This document shows, piece by piece, positions 39,179 to 51,625 of a stretch of DNA of 64,000 nt. Where the stretch lies: contig NW_027480464.1 in NCBI RefSeq assembly GCF_051401765.1, forward strand, positions 3,596,001-3,660,000, read 5' to 3'. The translations under genes and the position numbers were made by a program. Each line of letters opens with the position of its first letter. Positions within the stretch are counted from its first letter, which is position 1. The notes under the pieces are model-generated. The model saw nothing but the letters and a program-made list of their open reading frames with translations, made no database searches and was not told the DNA's origin. The stretch is from Calliopsis andreniformis (Eukaryota > Arthropoda > Insecta > Hymenoptera > Andrenidae).

Positions 39179-40700
39179 CCCAATCCTCAATCTTCAATCC
39201 ACAGCCCTCAATGCTCAATCCTCAATCCTCAATCTTCAATCCTCAATACTCAATCTTCAATCCTCAATCCTCAATCCTCAATCATCAATCCTCAATCCTC
39301 AATCGTCAGTCTTCAATTCTCAATACTCAATCTGCAATCCTCAGTCCTCAATCCTCAATCCTCAATCCTCATTCTTCAATCCTCGATACCCAATCCTCAA
39401 TCTGCAACCCTCAATCCTCAATCCTCAATTCTCAATCCTCAATCCTGAGTCGTCAGTACTCAAATCTCAATCCTCAACCCTCAGACATCATCCTCAATCC
39501 TCAATCCTCAATCCTCGTTCCTCAAGACTCAATCCTCAATCCTCAATCCTCAATAGTCAACCACCAATCCCAGATCCTCGATCCCCAATCCTCAATCCTT
39601 AATACTCAATCTTCAATCCTCAATCCTCAATTCTCAATCATCAATACTCAATCCTCAATCCTGAATCCTCAGTCCCCAATACTCAATCCTCAACCCTCAG
39701 TCCTTATCCTCCATCCTCAATCCTCAATCCTCAATCCTCAATTTTCAATCCTCAGTCCTCAGTCCTCAAACCTCAATCGTCAACCCTCAGCCCTCACCGT
39801 CAATCCTCAATCTTCAATCCTCAATCCAAAATCTTCAATGCTCAATACTCAACCTTCAATCCACAATCCGCAATTCTCAATCCTCAATCCTCAATCCTCT
39901 ATCCTCAATCCTCAATCCTCAATCCTCAATCGTCAGTCTTCAATCCTCAATACTCAACATTCAATCCTCAATTCTCAATCCTCAATCCTCAATCCTCAAT
40001 CTTCAATCCTCAATACCCAATCCTCAATCCTCAATCTTTAATCCTCAATCCTCAACCTCAATTCTCAATCTTCAACCATCAGTCCTCAGTCCTCAAACCT
40101 CAATCCTCAACCCTCATCCCTCAATCTTCAATCCTCAATACTCAACCTTCAATCCTCAATCCTTAATACTCGATCCTCAATCCTCAATCCTCAATCGTCA
40201 GTCTTCAATCCTCAATTCTCAATCCTCAATCCTCAACCCTCAGACGTCATCCTCAATCCTCAATCCTCAATTCTCTATCCTCAATCCTCGATCTTCAGAC
40301 CTCAAACATCAATACACAACCCTCAGTCCTCGTCCTCAATCCACAACCCTCAATCCTCAATCCTCAATCTTCTATCATCAATATACAATCTTCAGTCCTC
40401 AATCCTCAATACTCAAACCTCAATCCTCAATCCTCAATGTTCAACCCGCGATACCCAATCCTCAATGTTCAATCCTCAATCCTCAATCCTCAATCCTCAA
40501 TCCTCAATCCTCAATCTTCAATCCTCAATCCTCAATCCTCAGTCCCCAATCCTCAATCCTCACTCTTTAATCCTCAATACTCAATCCTCAATCTTCAATC
40601 CTCAATCCTCAGTCCTCAAACCTCAATTCTGAATCCTCTGTCCTGAATCCTCAATCTTCGGCCCTCAGTCCTGAACAATCAGTTGTCAATCCTCAATCCT

Positions 40701-40810
40701 CAATAGAATATCCTCAATTCACAGTTTTCAATACTCAATACCCAATCTGCAATCTTCAAGCCTCTATCCACAAACATCAATTCTCATCACTCAACCCTCA
40801 ACACTCAGTC
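40701..40810 (+). repeat. M module, subtype f
   Basis: Copy of 37832 at +2,869. Confidence 0.85.
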
Positions 40811-41385
40811 CTCAATGTTCAATCCTCAATCCTCAATCCTCAATCCTTAATCCTCAATCGTCAATCTTCAATCCTCAGCCTTCAATTCTCAAAACTCAAT
40901 CTTCAATCCTCGATACTCAAACTTCAATCCTCAATCCTCAATCCTCAATCCTCAATCCTCACTCTTCAATCCTCAATACTCAATCTTCAATCCTCAATCC
41001 TTAATACTCAATCCTGAATCCTCAATCCCCAATCGTCAGTCTTCAATCCTCAATACTCAATCTTCAATCCTCAATCCTCAATCCTCAATCCCCAATCCTC
41101 ACTCATTAATCCTCAATACCCAATCCTCAATCTTCAATCCTCAATCCTCAATCCTCAATTCTAAATCCTCAACCCTCAGTCCTCAGTCCTCAAACCTCAA
41201 TCCTCAACCCTCAGACCTCATCCTCAATCCTCAATCCTCAATCCTCAATCCTCAATCATCAATCCTCAATACTCAATCTTCAATCCTCAATCCTCAGTCC
41301 TCAAACCTCAATTCTGAATCCTCAATCCTGAATCCTCAATCTTCGGCCCTCAGTCCTCAACAATCAGTTGTCAATCCTCAATCCT

Positions 41386-41495
41386 CAATAGAATACCCTC
41401 AATTCAAAGCTTTCAATACTCAATACTCAACCTGCAATCTTCAAACCTCTATCCACAAATATCAATTCTCATCACTCAACCCTCATCACTCAGTC
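41386..41495 (+). repeat. M module, subtype g
   Basis: Copy of 38517 at +2,869. Confidence 0.85.
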
Positions 41496-42111
41496 CTCAA
41501 TGTTCAATCCTCAATCCTCAATCCTCAATCCTCAATTCTCAATCCTCAATCCTCAATTTTCAATCCTCATTCTTCAACCCTCAATACCCAATGCTCAATC
41601 TTCAATCATCAATCCTCAATCCTCAATACTAAATCCTCAATCTTCAATCCTCAATTCTCAATCTTCAATCCTCAATCGTCAACATTCAATCCTCAATACT
41701 CAATCTTCAATCCTCAATCCTCAATCCTCATTCCTCAAACCTCAATACTCAACCCTCAATCCTCAACCGTCAGCCCTCGTCCTCAATCCTCAACTATCAA
41801 TCCTCAATCCTCAATGCTCAATCCTCAATCCTGAATCCTCAATCCTCAGTCCTCAACCCTCAATCCTCAATCCTCAATCATCAATCCTCAACCCTCAATC
41901 CTCGATCCTCAATCTTCAGTCCTTAGTCCCAAATCCTCAGCATTCAATCCTCAATCCTCAGACCTCAATTCTCAATCCTCAATCCTCAATCCTCAATCCT
42001 CAATCCTCAATCCTCAATCGTCAGTCCTCAAACCTCAATCCTGAATCGTCAATCCTGAATCCTCAACCTTCAGCCTGAGACCTCAACGATCAGGTGTCAA
42101 TCCTCAATCCT

Positions 42112-42221
42112 CAATAGAATATACTCAATTCACAGTTTTCAATACTCAATGCTCAATCTGCAATCTTCAAACCTCTAACCACAAACACCAATTCTCATCA
42201 CTCAACCCTCAACACTCAGTC
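42112..42221 (+). repeat. M module, subtype h
   Basis: Marked by AGAATATACTC and CTAACCACAAACACC. The leader carries CCTGAGACC and CGATCAGGTGTC, an 11-base-loop dyad at 42074-42094. This copy has CAATGCTCAATCTGC. Confidence 0.85.
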
Positions 42222-42636
42222 CTCAATGTTCAATGCTCAATCCTCAATCCTCAATCCTCAATCGTCAATCTTCAACCCTCAATACTCAATCTTCAACCCT
42301 CAATCCTCATTCTTCAATCCTCAATACTCAATCCTCAATCTTCAACCCTCAATCCTCAATCCTCAATTCTCAATCCTCAATCCTCAATCCTCAATCCTCA
42401 ATCGTCAATCTTCAATCCTCAATACTCAATCTTCAATGCTCAATCCTCAATCCTCAGTCCTCAATCCTCATTCTTCAATCCTCAATACACAATCATCAAT
42501 CCTCAATCCTCAATCCTCAATCCTCAATTCTCAATCCTCAATCCTCAGTCCTCAAACCTCAATCCCGAATCCTCAATCCTGAATCCTCAATCTTCAGCCC
42601 TCAGTCCTCAACAATCAGTTGTCAATCCCCAATCCT

Positions 42637-42746
42637 CAATAGAATATTCTCAATTCACAGTTTTCAATACTCAATACTCAATCTGCAATCTTCAGATCTC
42701 TATCCACAAACATCAATTCTCATCACTCAACCCTCAATACTCAGTC
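42637..42746 (+). repeat. M module, subtype i
   Basis: Marked by leader GTCAATCCCCAATCC, by AGAATATTCTC and by CAGATCTCTATCCACA (AGATCT, a BglII site). Confidence 0.85.
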
Positions 42747-43450
42747 CCCAATCCTCAATCTTGAAACGTCAATCCTCAATCCTCAATCCTCAAACCTCAA
42801 TCTTCAATGCGCAATACTCAATCTTCAATCCTCAATCCGCAGTCCTCAATCTTCAATCCTCAATCCTCAATCCTCAATCCTCAATCCTCAACCCTCAACC
42901 CTCAGCTCTCATCCTCAATCCTCAATACTCAACCCTCAATCCTCAATCCTCAATCCTCAATCCTCAATCTTCAATCCTCAATACTCAATCTGCAATCATC
43001 AATCCTCAACCCTCAATCCTCAATCGTCAGTCTACAATCATCAATACTCAATTTTCAATCCTCAATCCTCAATCCCCAATCCTCAGTCTTCAATCCTCAA
43101 TCCACAATGCTCAATCCTCAATCCTCAATCCACAACCTTCAATCCTCAATACACAAACTTCAATCCTCAATCACAATCCTCAATCCTCAATCCTCAATAC
43201 TCAATCCTGAATCTTCAATCCTCAATACTCAATCTGCAATCCTCAATCCTCAATACTCAATCGTCAATACTCATTCTTCAATCCTCAATACCGAATCCTC
43301 ATTCTTCAATCCTCAATACACAATCTTCAATCCTCAATCCTGAATCCTCAATCCTCAATTCTCAATCCTCAATCCTCAGTCCTCAGTCCTCAAACCTCAA
43401 TCCTCAACCCTCAGCCCTCATTGTCAATCCTCAATCTTCAATCCTCAATC

Positions 43451-43860
43451 CTCAATCCTCAATCCTCAATCCTCAATCCTCAATCCTCAATCCTCAATCC
43501 TCAGTCCCCAAACCTCAATCCTCAATCTTCAATCCTCAAAACTCAATCTTCAATCCTCGATCCTCAATACTCAATCCTCAATCCTCAATCCTCAATCCTC
43601 AATCGTCAGTCTTCAATCCTCAATACTCAATATTCAATCCTCAATCCTCAATCCTCAATCCCCAATACTCATTCCTCAATCCTCAATACCAAATCCTAAA
43701 TCTTCAATCCTCAATTCTCAATCCTCAATTCTCAATCCTCAATCCTCAGTCCTCAGTCCTCAAACCACAATCCTCAACCCTCAGACCTCATCCTCAATCC
43801 TCAATCCTCAACCCTCAATCCCCAATCTTCAATCCTCGATACTCAATCTTCAATCCTCAA
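43451..43860 (+). repeat. Variant heptamer segment resembling the 16740-17150 type
   Basis: It has about nine near-perfect monomers, CAGTCCCCAAACC, CAAAACTCAATC, CGATCCTCAATAC and CAAACCACAATCC, in the same order as in the left-half blocks. No close partner was pinned down. Confidence 0.6.
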
Positions 43861-44740
43861 TCCTCAGTCCTCAAACCTCAATTCTGAATCCTCAATCCTG
43901 AATCCTCAATCTTCGGCCCTCAGTCCTCAACAATCAATTGTCAATACTCAATCCTCAATAGAATATCCTGAATTCACAGTTTTCAATAATCAATCCCCAT
44001 TCTTCAATCTTCAAACCTCATTCCACAAACAACAATTCCCATCACTCAACCCTCAACACTCAGTACTCAATCTTCAATCCTCAATCCTCAATCCTCAATC
44101 TTCAATCCTCAATACTCAATCTTCAATCCTCAATCCTCAATTCTCAATCCTCAATACTCAATCCTCAATCGTCAATACTCAATCCCCAATTCTCAATCTT
44201 CAATCCTCAAACCTCAATCCTCAATCCCCAATCCTCAATCTTCAATCCTCAATACTCAATCGTCAATCCTCAATACTCAATCCTCGATCCTCAATCCTCA
44301 ATGTTCAATCCGCGATACCCAATCCTCAATGTTCAATACTCAATCCTCAATCCTCGATCCTCAATCCTCAATCATAAATCCTCAATCCTCAATCCTCAGT
44401 CCCCAAACCTCAATCCTCAATCTTCAATCCTCAATACTCAATCTTCAATCCTCGATACTCAATACTCAATCCTCAATCCTCAATCCTCAATCGTCATTCT
44501 GCAATCCTCAATACTCAATCTTCAATCCTCAATCCTCAATCCTCAATCCTCATTCTTCAATCCTCAATACCCAATCCTCAATCTACAATCCTCAATCCTC
44601 AATCCTCAATTCTCAATCCTCAATCCTCAGTCCTCAGTCCTCAAACCTCAATCCTCAGCCCTCAGCCCTCATCCTCAATCCTCAATACTCAACCCTCAAT
44701 TCTCAATCCTCAATCCTCAATCGTCAGTCTTCAATCCTCA
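43861..44740 (+). repeat. Left-family HOR block embedded in the right half, related to 8941-9820
   Basis: The displacement is about +34,920, with both the M subtype b module (43956 against 9036) and tag G (44301 against 9381) aligned. This block brings left-half markers into the 34-52 kb region. Differences include CAATCATAAATCC near 44,370 and CATTCTGCAATCC near 44,495. Confidence 0.75.
43956..44065 (+). repeat. M module, subtype b
   Basis: Subtype b with CAATAATCAATCCCC (the others have CAATAGTC) and CCTGAATTCACAG. Confidence 0.85.
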
Positions 44741-46520
44741 ATACTCAATCTTCAATCCTCAATCCTCAATCCTCAATTCTCAATTCTCAATCCTCAAACC
44801 TCAATCCTCAATCCCCAATCCTCAATCTTCAATCCTCAATACTCAATCGTCAATCCTCAATCCTCAATCCTCAATCCTCAATCCTCAATCCTCATTCTTC
44901 AATCCTCAATACCCAATCCTCAATCTTCAATCCTCAATCCTCAATCCTCAATACTCAATCTTCAATCCTCAATCCTCAGTCCTCAAACCTCAATTCTGTA
45001 TCCTCAATCCTGAATCCTCCATCTTGAATCCTCAATACTCAGTCCTCAAACCTCAATTCTAAAACCTCAATCCTGAATTCTCAATCTTCAATCCTCAGTC
45101 CCCAATCCTCAATCTTCAATACTCAATCATCAATCCTCAATCCTCAATCCTCAATCTTCAATCCTCAATACTCAATCTTCAATCCTGAATCGTCGACCTT
45201 CAATCCTCAATACTCAATCTTCAATCCTCAATCCTCAATCCTCAAGCACCAATCCTCATTCTTCAATCCTCAATACCCAATCCTCAATCCTCAATCCTCA
45301 ATCATCAATCCTCAATACTCAATCTTCAATCCTCAATCCTCAGTCCTCAAACCTCAATTCTGAATCCTCAATCCTGAATCCTCAATCTTCGGTCCTTAGT
45401 CCTCGACAATCAGTTGTCAATCCTCAATCCTCTATAGAATACCCTCAATTCACAGTTTTCAATACTCAATACTCAATCTGCAATCTTCAAACCTCTATCC
45501 ACAAACATCAGTTCTCATCAATCAACCCTCAACACTCAGTCCTCAATGTACAATCCTCAATCCTCAATCTTCAATCCTCAATTCTCAATCCTCAATCCTC
45601 AATTTTCAATCCTCATTCTTAAATCCTCAATACCCAGTACTCAATCTTCAATCCTCAATCCTCAATCCTCACTTCTCAATCCTCAATCCTCAGTCCTCAG
45701 TCCTCAAACCTCAACCCTCAATCCTCCGCCCTCATCGTCAATCCTCAATCCTCAATCCTCAATCCTCAATCCTCAATCTTCAATCCTCAATTCTCAATCT
45801 TCAATCCTCAATCCTCAAGTCTCAATCCTCAATCCTCAATCCTCAATCCTCAATCCTCAATCCTCAATTCTCAATGCTCAATCCTCAGTCCTCAGTCCTC
45901 AAACCTCAATCCTCAACCCTCAGCCCTCATCGTCAATCCTCAGTCCTCAATCCTCAATCCTCAACCTTCAATCCTCAATACTCATACCTCAATCCTCAAT
46001 CCTCAATCCTCAATTCTCAATTCTCAATCCTCAAACCTCAATCCTCAATCCCCAATCCTCAATCTTCAATCCTCAATACTCAATCGTCAATCCTCAATCC
46101 TCAATCCTCAATCCTCAATCCTCAATCCTCATTCTTCAATCCTCAATACCCAATCCTCAATCTTCAATCCTCAATCCTCAATCCTCAATACTCAATCTTC
46201 AATCCTCAATCCTCAGTCCTCAAACCTCAATTCTGTATCCTCAATCCTGAATCCTCCATCTTGAATCCTCAATACTCAGTCCTCAAACCTCAATTCTAAA
46301 ACCTCAATCCTGAATTCTCAATCTTCAATCCTCAGTCCCCAATCCTCAATCTTCAATACTCAATCATCAATCCTCAATCCTCAATCCTCAATCTTCAATC
46401 CTCAATACTCAATCTTCAATCCTGAATCGTCGACCTTCAATCCTCAATCCTCAATCCTCAAGCACCAATCCTCATTCTTCAATCCTCAATACCCAATCCT
46501 CAATCTTCAATCCTCGATCA
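44741..46520 (+). repeat. 1,237-bp-displaced tandem plus partner of 35850-36712
   Basis: The string with CAATTCTGTATCC, CCTCCATCTTGAATCC and CAATTCTAAAACC at 44990-45070 recurs at 46227-46307 (+1,237). Between them lies the +9,485 copy of 35850-36712. Bases 46,521-46,751 are ordinary variant heptamers. Confidence 0.75.
45432..45541 (+). repeat. M module, subtype e
   Basis: Copy of 35947 at +9,485. The leader here reads CTTCGGTCCTTAG. Confidence 0.85.
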
Positions 46521-47283
46521 TCAATCCTCAACCCTCAACCCTCAATCCTCGATACTCAATCTTCAATCCTCAGTCCCAAATCCTCAATCTTCAATTCTCA
46601 ATCCTCAACCCTCAATTTTCAATCCTCAATACTCAATCTTCAATCCTCTATCCTCAATCCTCAACCCTCAATCTTCAATCCTCAATCCTTAATACTCAAT
46701 CCTCAATCCTCAATCCTCAATCGTCAGTCTTCAATCCTCAATACTCAATCTTCAATCCTCAATCCTCAATCCTCAATCCTCAATCCTCAATCCTCATTCT
46801 TCAATCCTCAATACCAAATCCTCAATCTTCAATCCTCAATCCTCAATCCTCAATTCTCAATCCTCAATCCTCGATCTTCAGACCTCAAACATCAATACAC
46901 AACCCTCAGTCCTCGTCCTCAATCCACAACCCTCAATCCTTAATCCTCAATCTTCTATCATCAATATACAATCTTCAGTCCTCAATCCTCAATACTCAAA
47001 CCTCAATCCTCAATCCTCAATGTTCAACCCGCGATACCCAATCCTCAATGTTCAATCCTCAATCCTCAATCCTCAATCCTCAATCCTCAATCCTCAATCT
47101 TCAATCCTCAATCCTCAATCCTCAGTCCCCAAACCTCAATCCTCACTCTTTAATCCTCAATACCCAATCCTCAATCTTCAATCCTCAATCCTCAGTCCTC
47201 AAACCTCAATTCTGAATCCTCTGTCCTGAATCCTCAATCTTCGGCCCTCAGTCCTGAACAATCAGTTGTCAATCCTCAATCCT

Positions 47284-47393
47284 CAATAGAATATCCTCAG
47301 TTCACAGTTTTCAATACTCAATACCCAATCTGCAATCTTCAAGCCTCTATCCACAAACATCAATTCTCATCACTCAACCCTCAACACTCAGTC
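47284..47393 (+). repeat. M module, subtype f
   Basis: Copy of 37832 at +9,452, with CAGTTCACAG instead of CAATTCACAG. Confidence 0.85.
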
Positions 47394-47968
47394 CTCAATG
47401 TTCAATCCTCAATCCTCAATCCTCAATCCTCAATCCTCAATCGTCAATCTTCAATCCTCAACCTTCAATTCTCAAAACTCAATCTTCAATCCTCGATACT
47501 CAAACTTCAATCCTCAATCCTCAATCCTCAATCCTCAATCCTCACTCTTCAATCCTCAATACTCAATCTTCAATCCTCAATCCTTAATACTCAATCCTGA
47601 ATCCTCAATCCCCAATCGTCAGTCTTCAATCCTCAATACTCAATCTTCAATCCTCAATCCTCAATCCTCAATCCCCAATCCTCACTCTTTAATCCTCAAT
47701 ACCCAATCCTCAATCTTCAATCCTCAATCCTCAATCCTCAATTCTAAATCCTCAACCCTCAGTCCTCAGTCCTCAAACCTCAATCCTCAACCCTCAGACC
47801 TCATCCTCAATCCTCAATCCTCAATCCTCAATCCTCAATCATCAATCCTCAATACTCAATCTTCAATCCTCAATCCTCAGTCCTCAAACCTCAATTCTGA
47901 ATCCTCAATCCTGAATCCTCAATCTTCGGCCCTCAGTCCTCAACAATCAGTTGTCAATCCTCAATCCT

Positions 47969-48078
47969 CAATAGAATACCCTCAATTCAAAGCTTTCAAT
48001 ACTCAATACTCAACCTGCAATCTTCAAACCTCTATCCACAAATATCAATTCTCATCACTCAACCCTCATCACTCAGTC
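47969..48078 (+). repeat. M module, subtype g
   Basis: Copy of 38517 at +9,452. Confidence 0.85.
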
Positions 48079-48520
48079 CTCAATGTTCAATCCTCAATCC
48101 TCAATCCTCAATCCTCAATTCTCAATCCTCAATCCTCAATTTTCAATCCTCATTCTTCTACCCTCAATACCCAATGCTCAATCTTCAATCATCAATCCTC
48201 AATCCTCAATACTAAATCCTCAATCTTCAATCCTCAATTCTCAATCTTCAATCCTCAATCGTCAACATTCAATCCTCAATACTCAATCTTCAATCCTCAA
48301 TCCCCAATCCTCATTCCTCAAACCTCAATACTCAACCCTCAATCCTCAACCGTCAGCCCTCGTCCTCAATCCTCAACTATCAATCCTCAATCCTCAATGC
48401 TCAATCCTCAATCCTGAATCCTCAATCCTCAGTCCTCAAACCTCAATCCTGAGTCTTCAAACCTGAATCCTCAATCTTCAGATCTCAGTCCTCAACAGTC
48501 AGTTGTCAATTCTCAATCCT

Positions 48521-48630
48521 CAATACTGTAGCATCAATTCACAGTTTTCAATACCCAATACTCAATCTGCAATCTTCAAATCTCTATCCACAGACATCAA
48601 TTCTCATAACTGAACCCTCAACACTCAGTC
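48521..48630 (+). repeat. M module, subtype a
   Basis: Copy of 39069 at +9,452. It is the rightmost subtype a copy. Confidence 0.85.
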
Positions 48631-49867
48631 CCCAATCCTCAATCTTCAATCCACAGCCCTCAATGCTCAATCCTCAATCCTCAATCTTCAATCCTCAATA
48701 CTCAATCTTCAATCCTCAATCCTCAATCCTCAATCATCAATCCTCAATCCTCAATCGTCAGTCTTCAATTCTCAATACTCAATCTGCAATCCTCAGTCCT
48801 CAATCCTCAATCCTCAATCCTCATTCTTCAATCCTCGATACCCAATCCTCAATCTTCAACCCTCAATCCTCAATCCTCAATTCTCAATCCTCAATCCTGA
48901 GTCCTCAGTACTCAAATCTCAATCCTCAACCCTCAGACATCATCCTCAATCCTCAATCCTCAATCCTCGTTCCTCAAGACTCAATCCTCAATCCTCAATC
49001 CTCAATAGTCAACCACCAATCCCAGATCCTCGATCCCCAATCCTCAATCCTTAATACTCAATCTTCAATCCTCAATCCTCAATTCTCAATCATCAATACT
49101 CAATCCTCAATCCTGAATCCTCAGTCCCCAATCCTCAATCCTCAACCCTCAGTCCTTATCCTCCATCCTCAATCCTCAATCCTCAATCCTCAATTTTCAA
49201 TCCTCAGTCCTCAGTCCTCAAACCTCAATCGTCAACCCTCAGCCCTCACCGTCAATCCTCAATCTTCAATCCTCAATCCAAAATCTTCAATGCTCAATAC
49301 TCAACCTTCAATCCACAATCCGCAATTCTCAATCCTCAATCCTCAATCCTCTATCCTCAATCCTCAATCCTCAATCCTCAATCGTCAGTCTTCAATCCTC
49401 AATACTCAACATTCAATCCTCAATTCTCAATCCTCAATCCTCAATCCTCAATCTTCAATCCTCAATACCCAATCCTCAATCCTCAATCTTTAATCCTCAA
49501 TCCTCAATCCTCAATTCTCAATCTTCAACCATCAGTCCTCAGTCCTCAAACCTCAATCCTCAACCCTCATCCCTCAATCTTCAATCCTCAATACTCAATC
49601 TTCAATCCTCAATCCGTAATACTCAATCCTCAATCCTCAATCCTCAATCGTCAGTCTTCAATCCTCAATTCTCAATCCTCAATCCTCAACCCTCTGACAT
49701 CATCCTCAATCCTCAATCCTCAATCCTCAATCCTCAACCATTAATCCTCAATACTCAATCTTCAATCCTCAATCCTCAGTCCTCAAACCTCAATTCTGAA
49801 TCCTCAATCCTGAATCCTCAATCTTCGGTTCTTAGTCCTCGACAATCAGTTGTCAATCCTCAATCCT

Positions 49868-49977
49868 CTATAGAATACCCTCAATTCACAGTTTTCAATA
49901 CTCAATACTCAATCTGCAATCTTCAAAACACTATCCACAAACATCAGTTCTTATCACTCAACCCTCAACACTCAGTC
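49868..49977 (+). repeat. M module, subtype e
   Basis: Has CAAAACACTATCCACA and TTCTTATCAC where the other two e copies have CAAACCTCTATCC and TTCTCATC. It sits in 49,712-50,013, a short joining segment. Confidence 0.85.
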
Positions 49978-50265
49978 CTCAATGTACAATCCTCAATCCT
50001 CAATCTTCAATCCTCAACCCTCAATCCTCAATCCTCAATCATCAATCCTCAACCCTCAATCCTCGATCCTCAATCTTCAGTCCTTAGTCCCAAATCCTCA
50101 GCATTCAATCCTCAATCCTCAGACCTCAATTCTCAATCCTCAATCCTCAATCCTCAATCCTCAATCCTCAATCGTCAGTCCTCAAACCTCAATCCTGAAT
50201 CGTCAATCCTGAATCCTCAACCTTCAGCCTGAGACCTCAACGATCAGGTGTCAATCCTCAATCCT

Positions 50266-50375
50266 CAATAGAATATACTCAATTCACAGTTTTCAATACT
50301 CAATACTCAATCTGCAATCTTCAAACCTCTAACCACAAACACCAATTCTCATCACTCAACCCTCAACACTCAGTC
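50266..50375 (+). repeat. M module, subtype h
   Basis: Copy of 42112 at +8,154, with the same upstream dyad (50228-50248). Confidence 0.85.
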
Positions 50376-50811
50376 CTCAATGTTCAATGCTCAATCCTCA
50401 ATCCTCAATCCTCAATCGTCAATCTTCAACCCTCAATACTCAATCTTCAACCCTCAATCCTCAATCCTCAATCCTCAATCCTCATTCTTCAATCCTCAAT
50501 ACTCAATCCTCAATCTTCAACACTCAATCCTCAATCCTCAATTCTCAATCCTCAATCCTCAATCCTCAATCCTCAATCGTCAATCTTCAATCCTCAATAC
50601 TCAATCTTCAATGCTCAATCCTCAATCCTCAGTCCTCAATCCTCATTCTTCAATCCTCAATACACAATCATCAATCCTCAATCCTCAATCCTCAATCCTC
50701 AATTCTCAATCCTCAATCCTCAGTCCTCAAACCTCAATCCCGAATCCTCAATCCTGAATCCTCAATCTTCAGCCCTCCGTCCTCAACAATCAGTTGTCAA
50801 TCCCCAATCCT

Positions 50812-50921
50812 CAATAGAATATTCTCAATTCACAGTTTTCAATACTCAATACTCAATCTGCAATCTTCAGATCTCTATCCACAAACATCAATTCTCATCA
50901 CTCAACCCTCAATACTCAGTC
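50812..50921 (+). repeat. M module, subtype i
   Basis: Copy of 42637 at +8,175. Confidence 0.85.
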
Positions 50922-51625
50922 CCCAATCCTCAATCTTGAAACGTCAATCCTCAATCCTCAATCCTCAAACCTCAATCTTCAATGCGCAATACTCAATCTT
51001 CAATCCTCAATCCGCAGTCCTCAATCTTCAATCCTCAATCCTCAATCCTCAATCCTCAATCCTCAACCCTCAACCCTCAGCTCTCATCCTCAATCCTCAA
51101 TACTCAACCCTCAATCCTCAATCCTCAATCCTCAATCCTCAATCTTCAATCCTCAATACTCAATCTGCAATCATCAATCCTCAACCCTCAATCCTCAATC
51201 GTCAGTCTACAATCATCAATACTCAATTTTCAATCCTCAATCCTCAATCCCCAACCCTCAGTCTTCAATCCTCAATCCACAATGCTCAATCCTCAATCCT
51301 CAATCCACAACCTTCAATCCTCAATACACAAACTTCAATCCTCAATCACAATCCTCAATCCTCAATCCTCAATACTCAATCCTGAATCTTCAATCCTCAA
51401 TACTCAATCTGCAATCCTCAATCCTCAATACTCAATCCTCAATACTCTTTCTTCAATCCTCAATACCGAATCCTCATCCTTCAATCCTCAATACACAATC
51501 TTCAATCCTCAATCCTGAATCCTCAATCCTCAATTCTCAATCCTCAATCCTCAGTCCTCAGTCCTCAAACCTCAATCCTCAACCCTCAGCCCTCATTGTC
51601 AATCCTCAATCTTCAATCCTCAATC

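Larger units (their letters stand above)
37300..40255 (+). repeat. HOR block, partner at about 46752-49711 (+9,452)
   Basis: The displacement is constant from CATTCTTCAATCCTCAATACC at 37342 to at least 40041, then continues with a slip of a few bases. It carries tag G (CAACCCGCGATACCC form) at 37568 and M modules at 37832, 38517 and 39069 in that order. Confidence 0.85.
40274..41856 (+). repeat. 2,869-bp-displaced HOR unit, copy 2
   Basis: Copy of 37405-38987 with small changes: CAGTCCCCAATCC near 40541 against CCCCAAACC, CCTTAATCC near 40845, CAGCCTTC near 40877 and CACTCATTAATCC near 41100. Confidence 0.82.
41853..43450 (+). repeat. HOR block, partner at about 50014-51625
   Basis: The displacement is +8,161 at CAGTCCTTAG, +8,154 around 42112-42233 and +8,175 from about 42,300. 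The last step is a three-heptamer insertion in the partner near 50,460. The 3' part from about 42,552 also matches 59,310-60,190 (+16,758). It contains CTTGAAACGTCAATCC near 42,759 and CAATCACAATCC near 43,170. Confidence 0.83.
46752..49711 (+). repeat. HOR block duplicated from 37300-40255 (+9,452)
   Basis: Tag G at 47020 and the M modules at 47284, 47969 and 48521 keep the order of the partner. Private changes include CCTCAGTTCACAG near 47296, CATTCTTCTACCC near 48152 and CAATCCCCAATCC near 48300. Confidence 0.85.
50014..51625 (+). repeat. HOR block duplicated from 41853-43450
   Basis: It carries M modules at 50266 and 50812. Differences include CCTCCGTCC near 50775, CCCCAACCCTCAGTC near 51,250 and CAATACTCTTTC near 51,440. 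It ends near 51,626, where CAAACTTCAATGC replaces CAATCC units. Confidence 0.83.
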
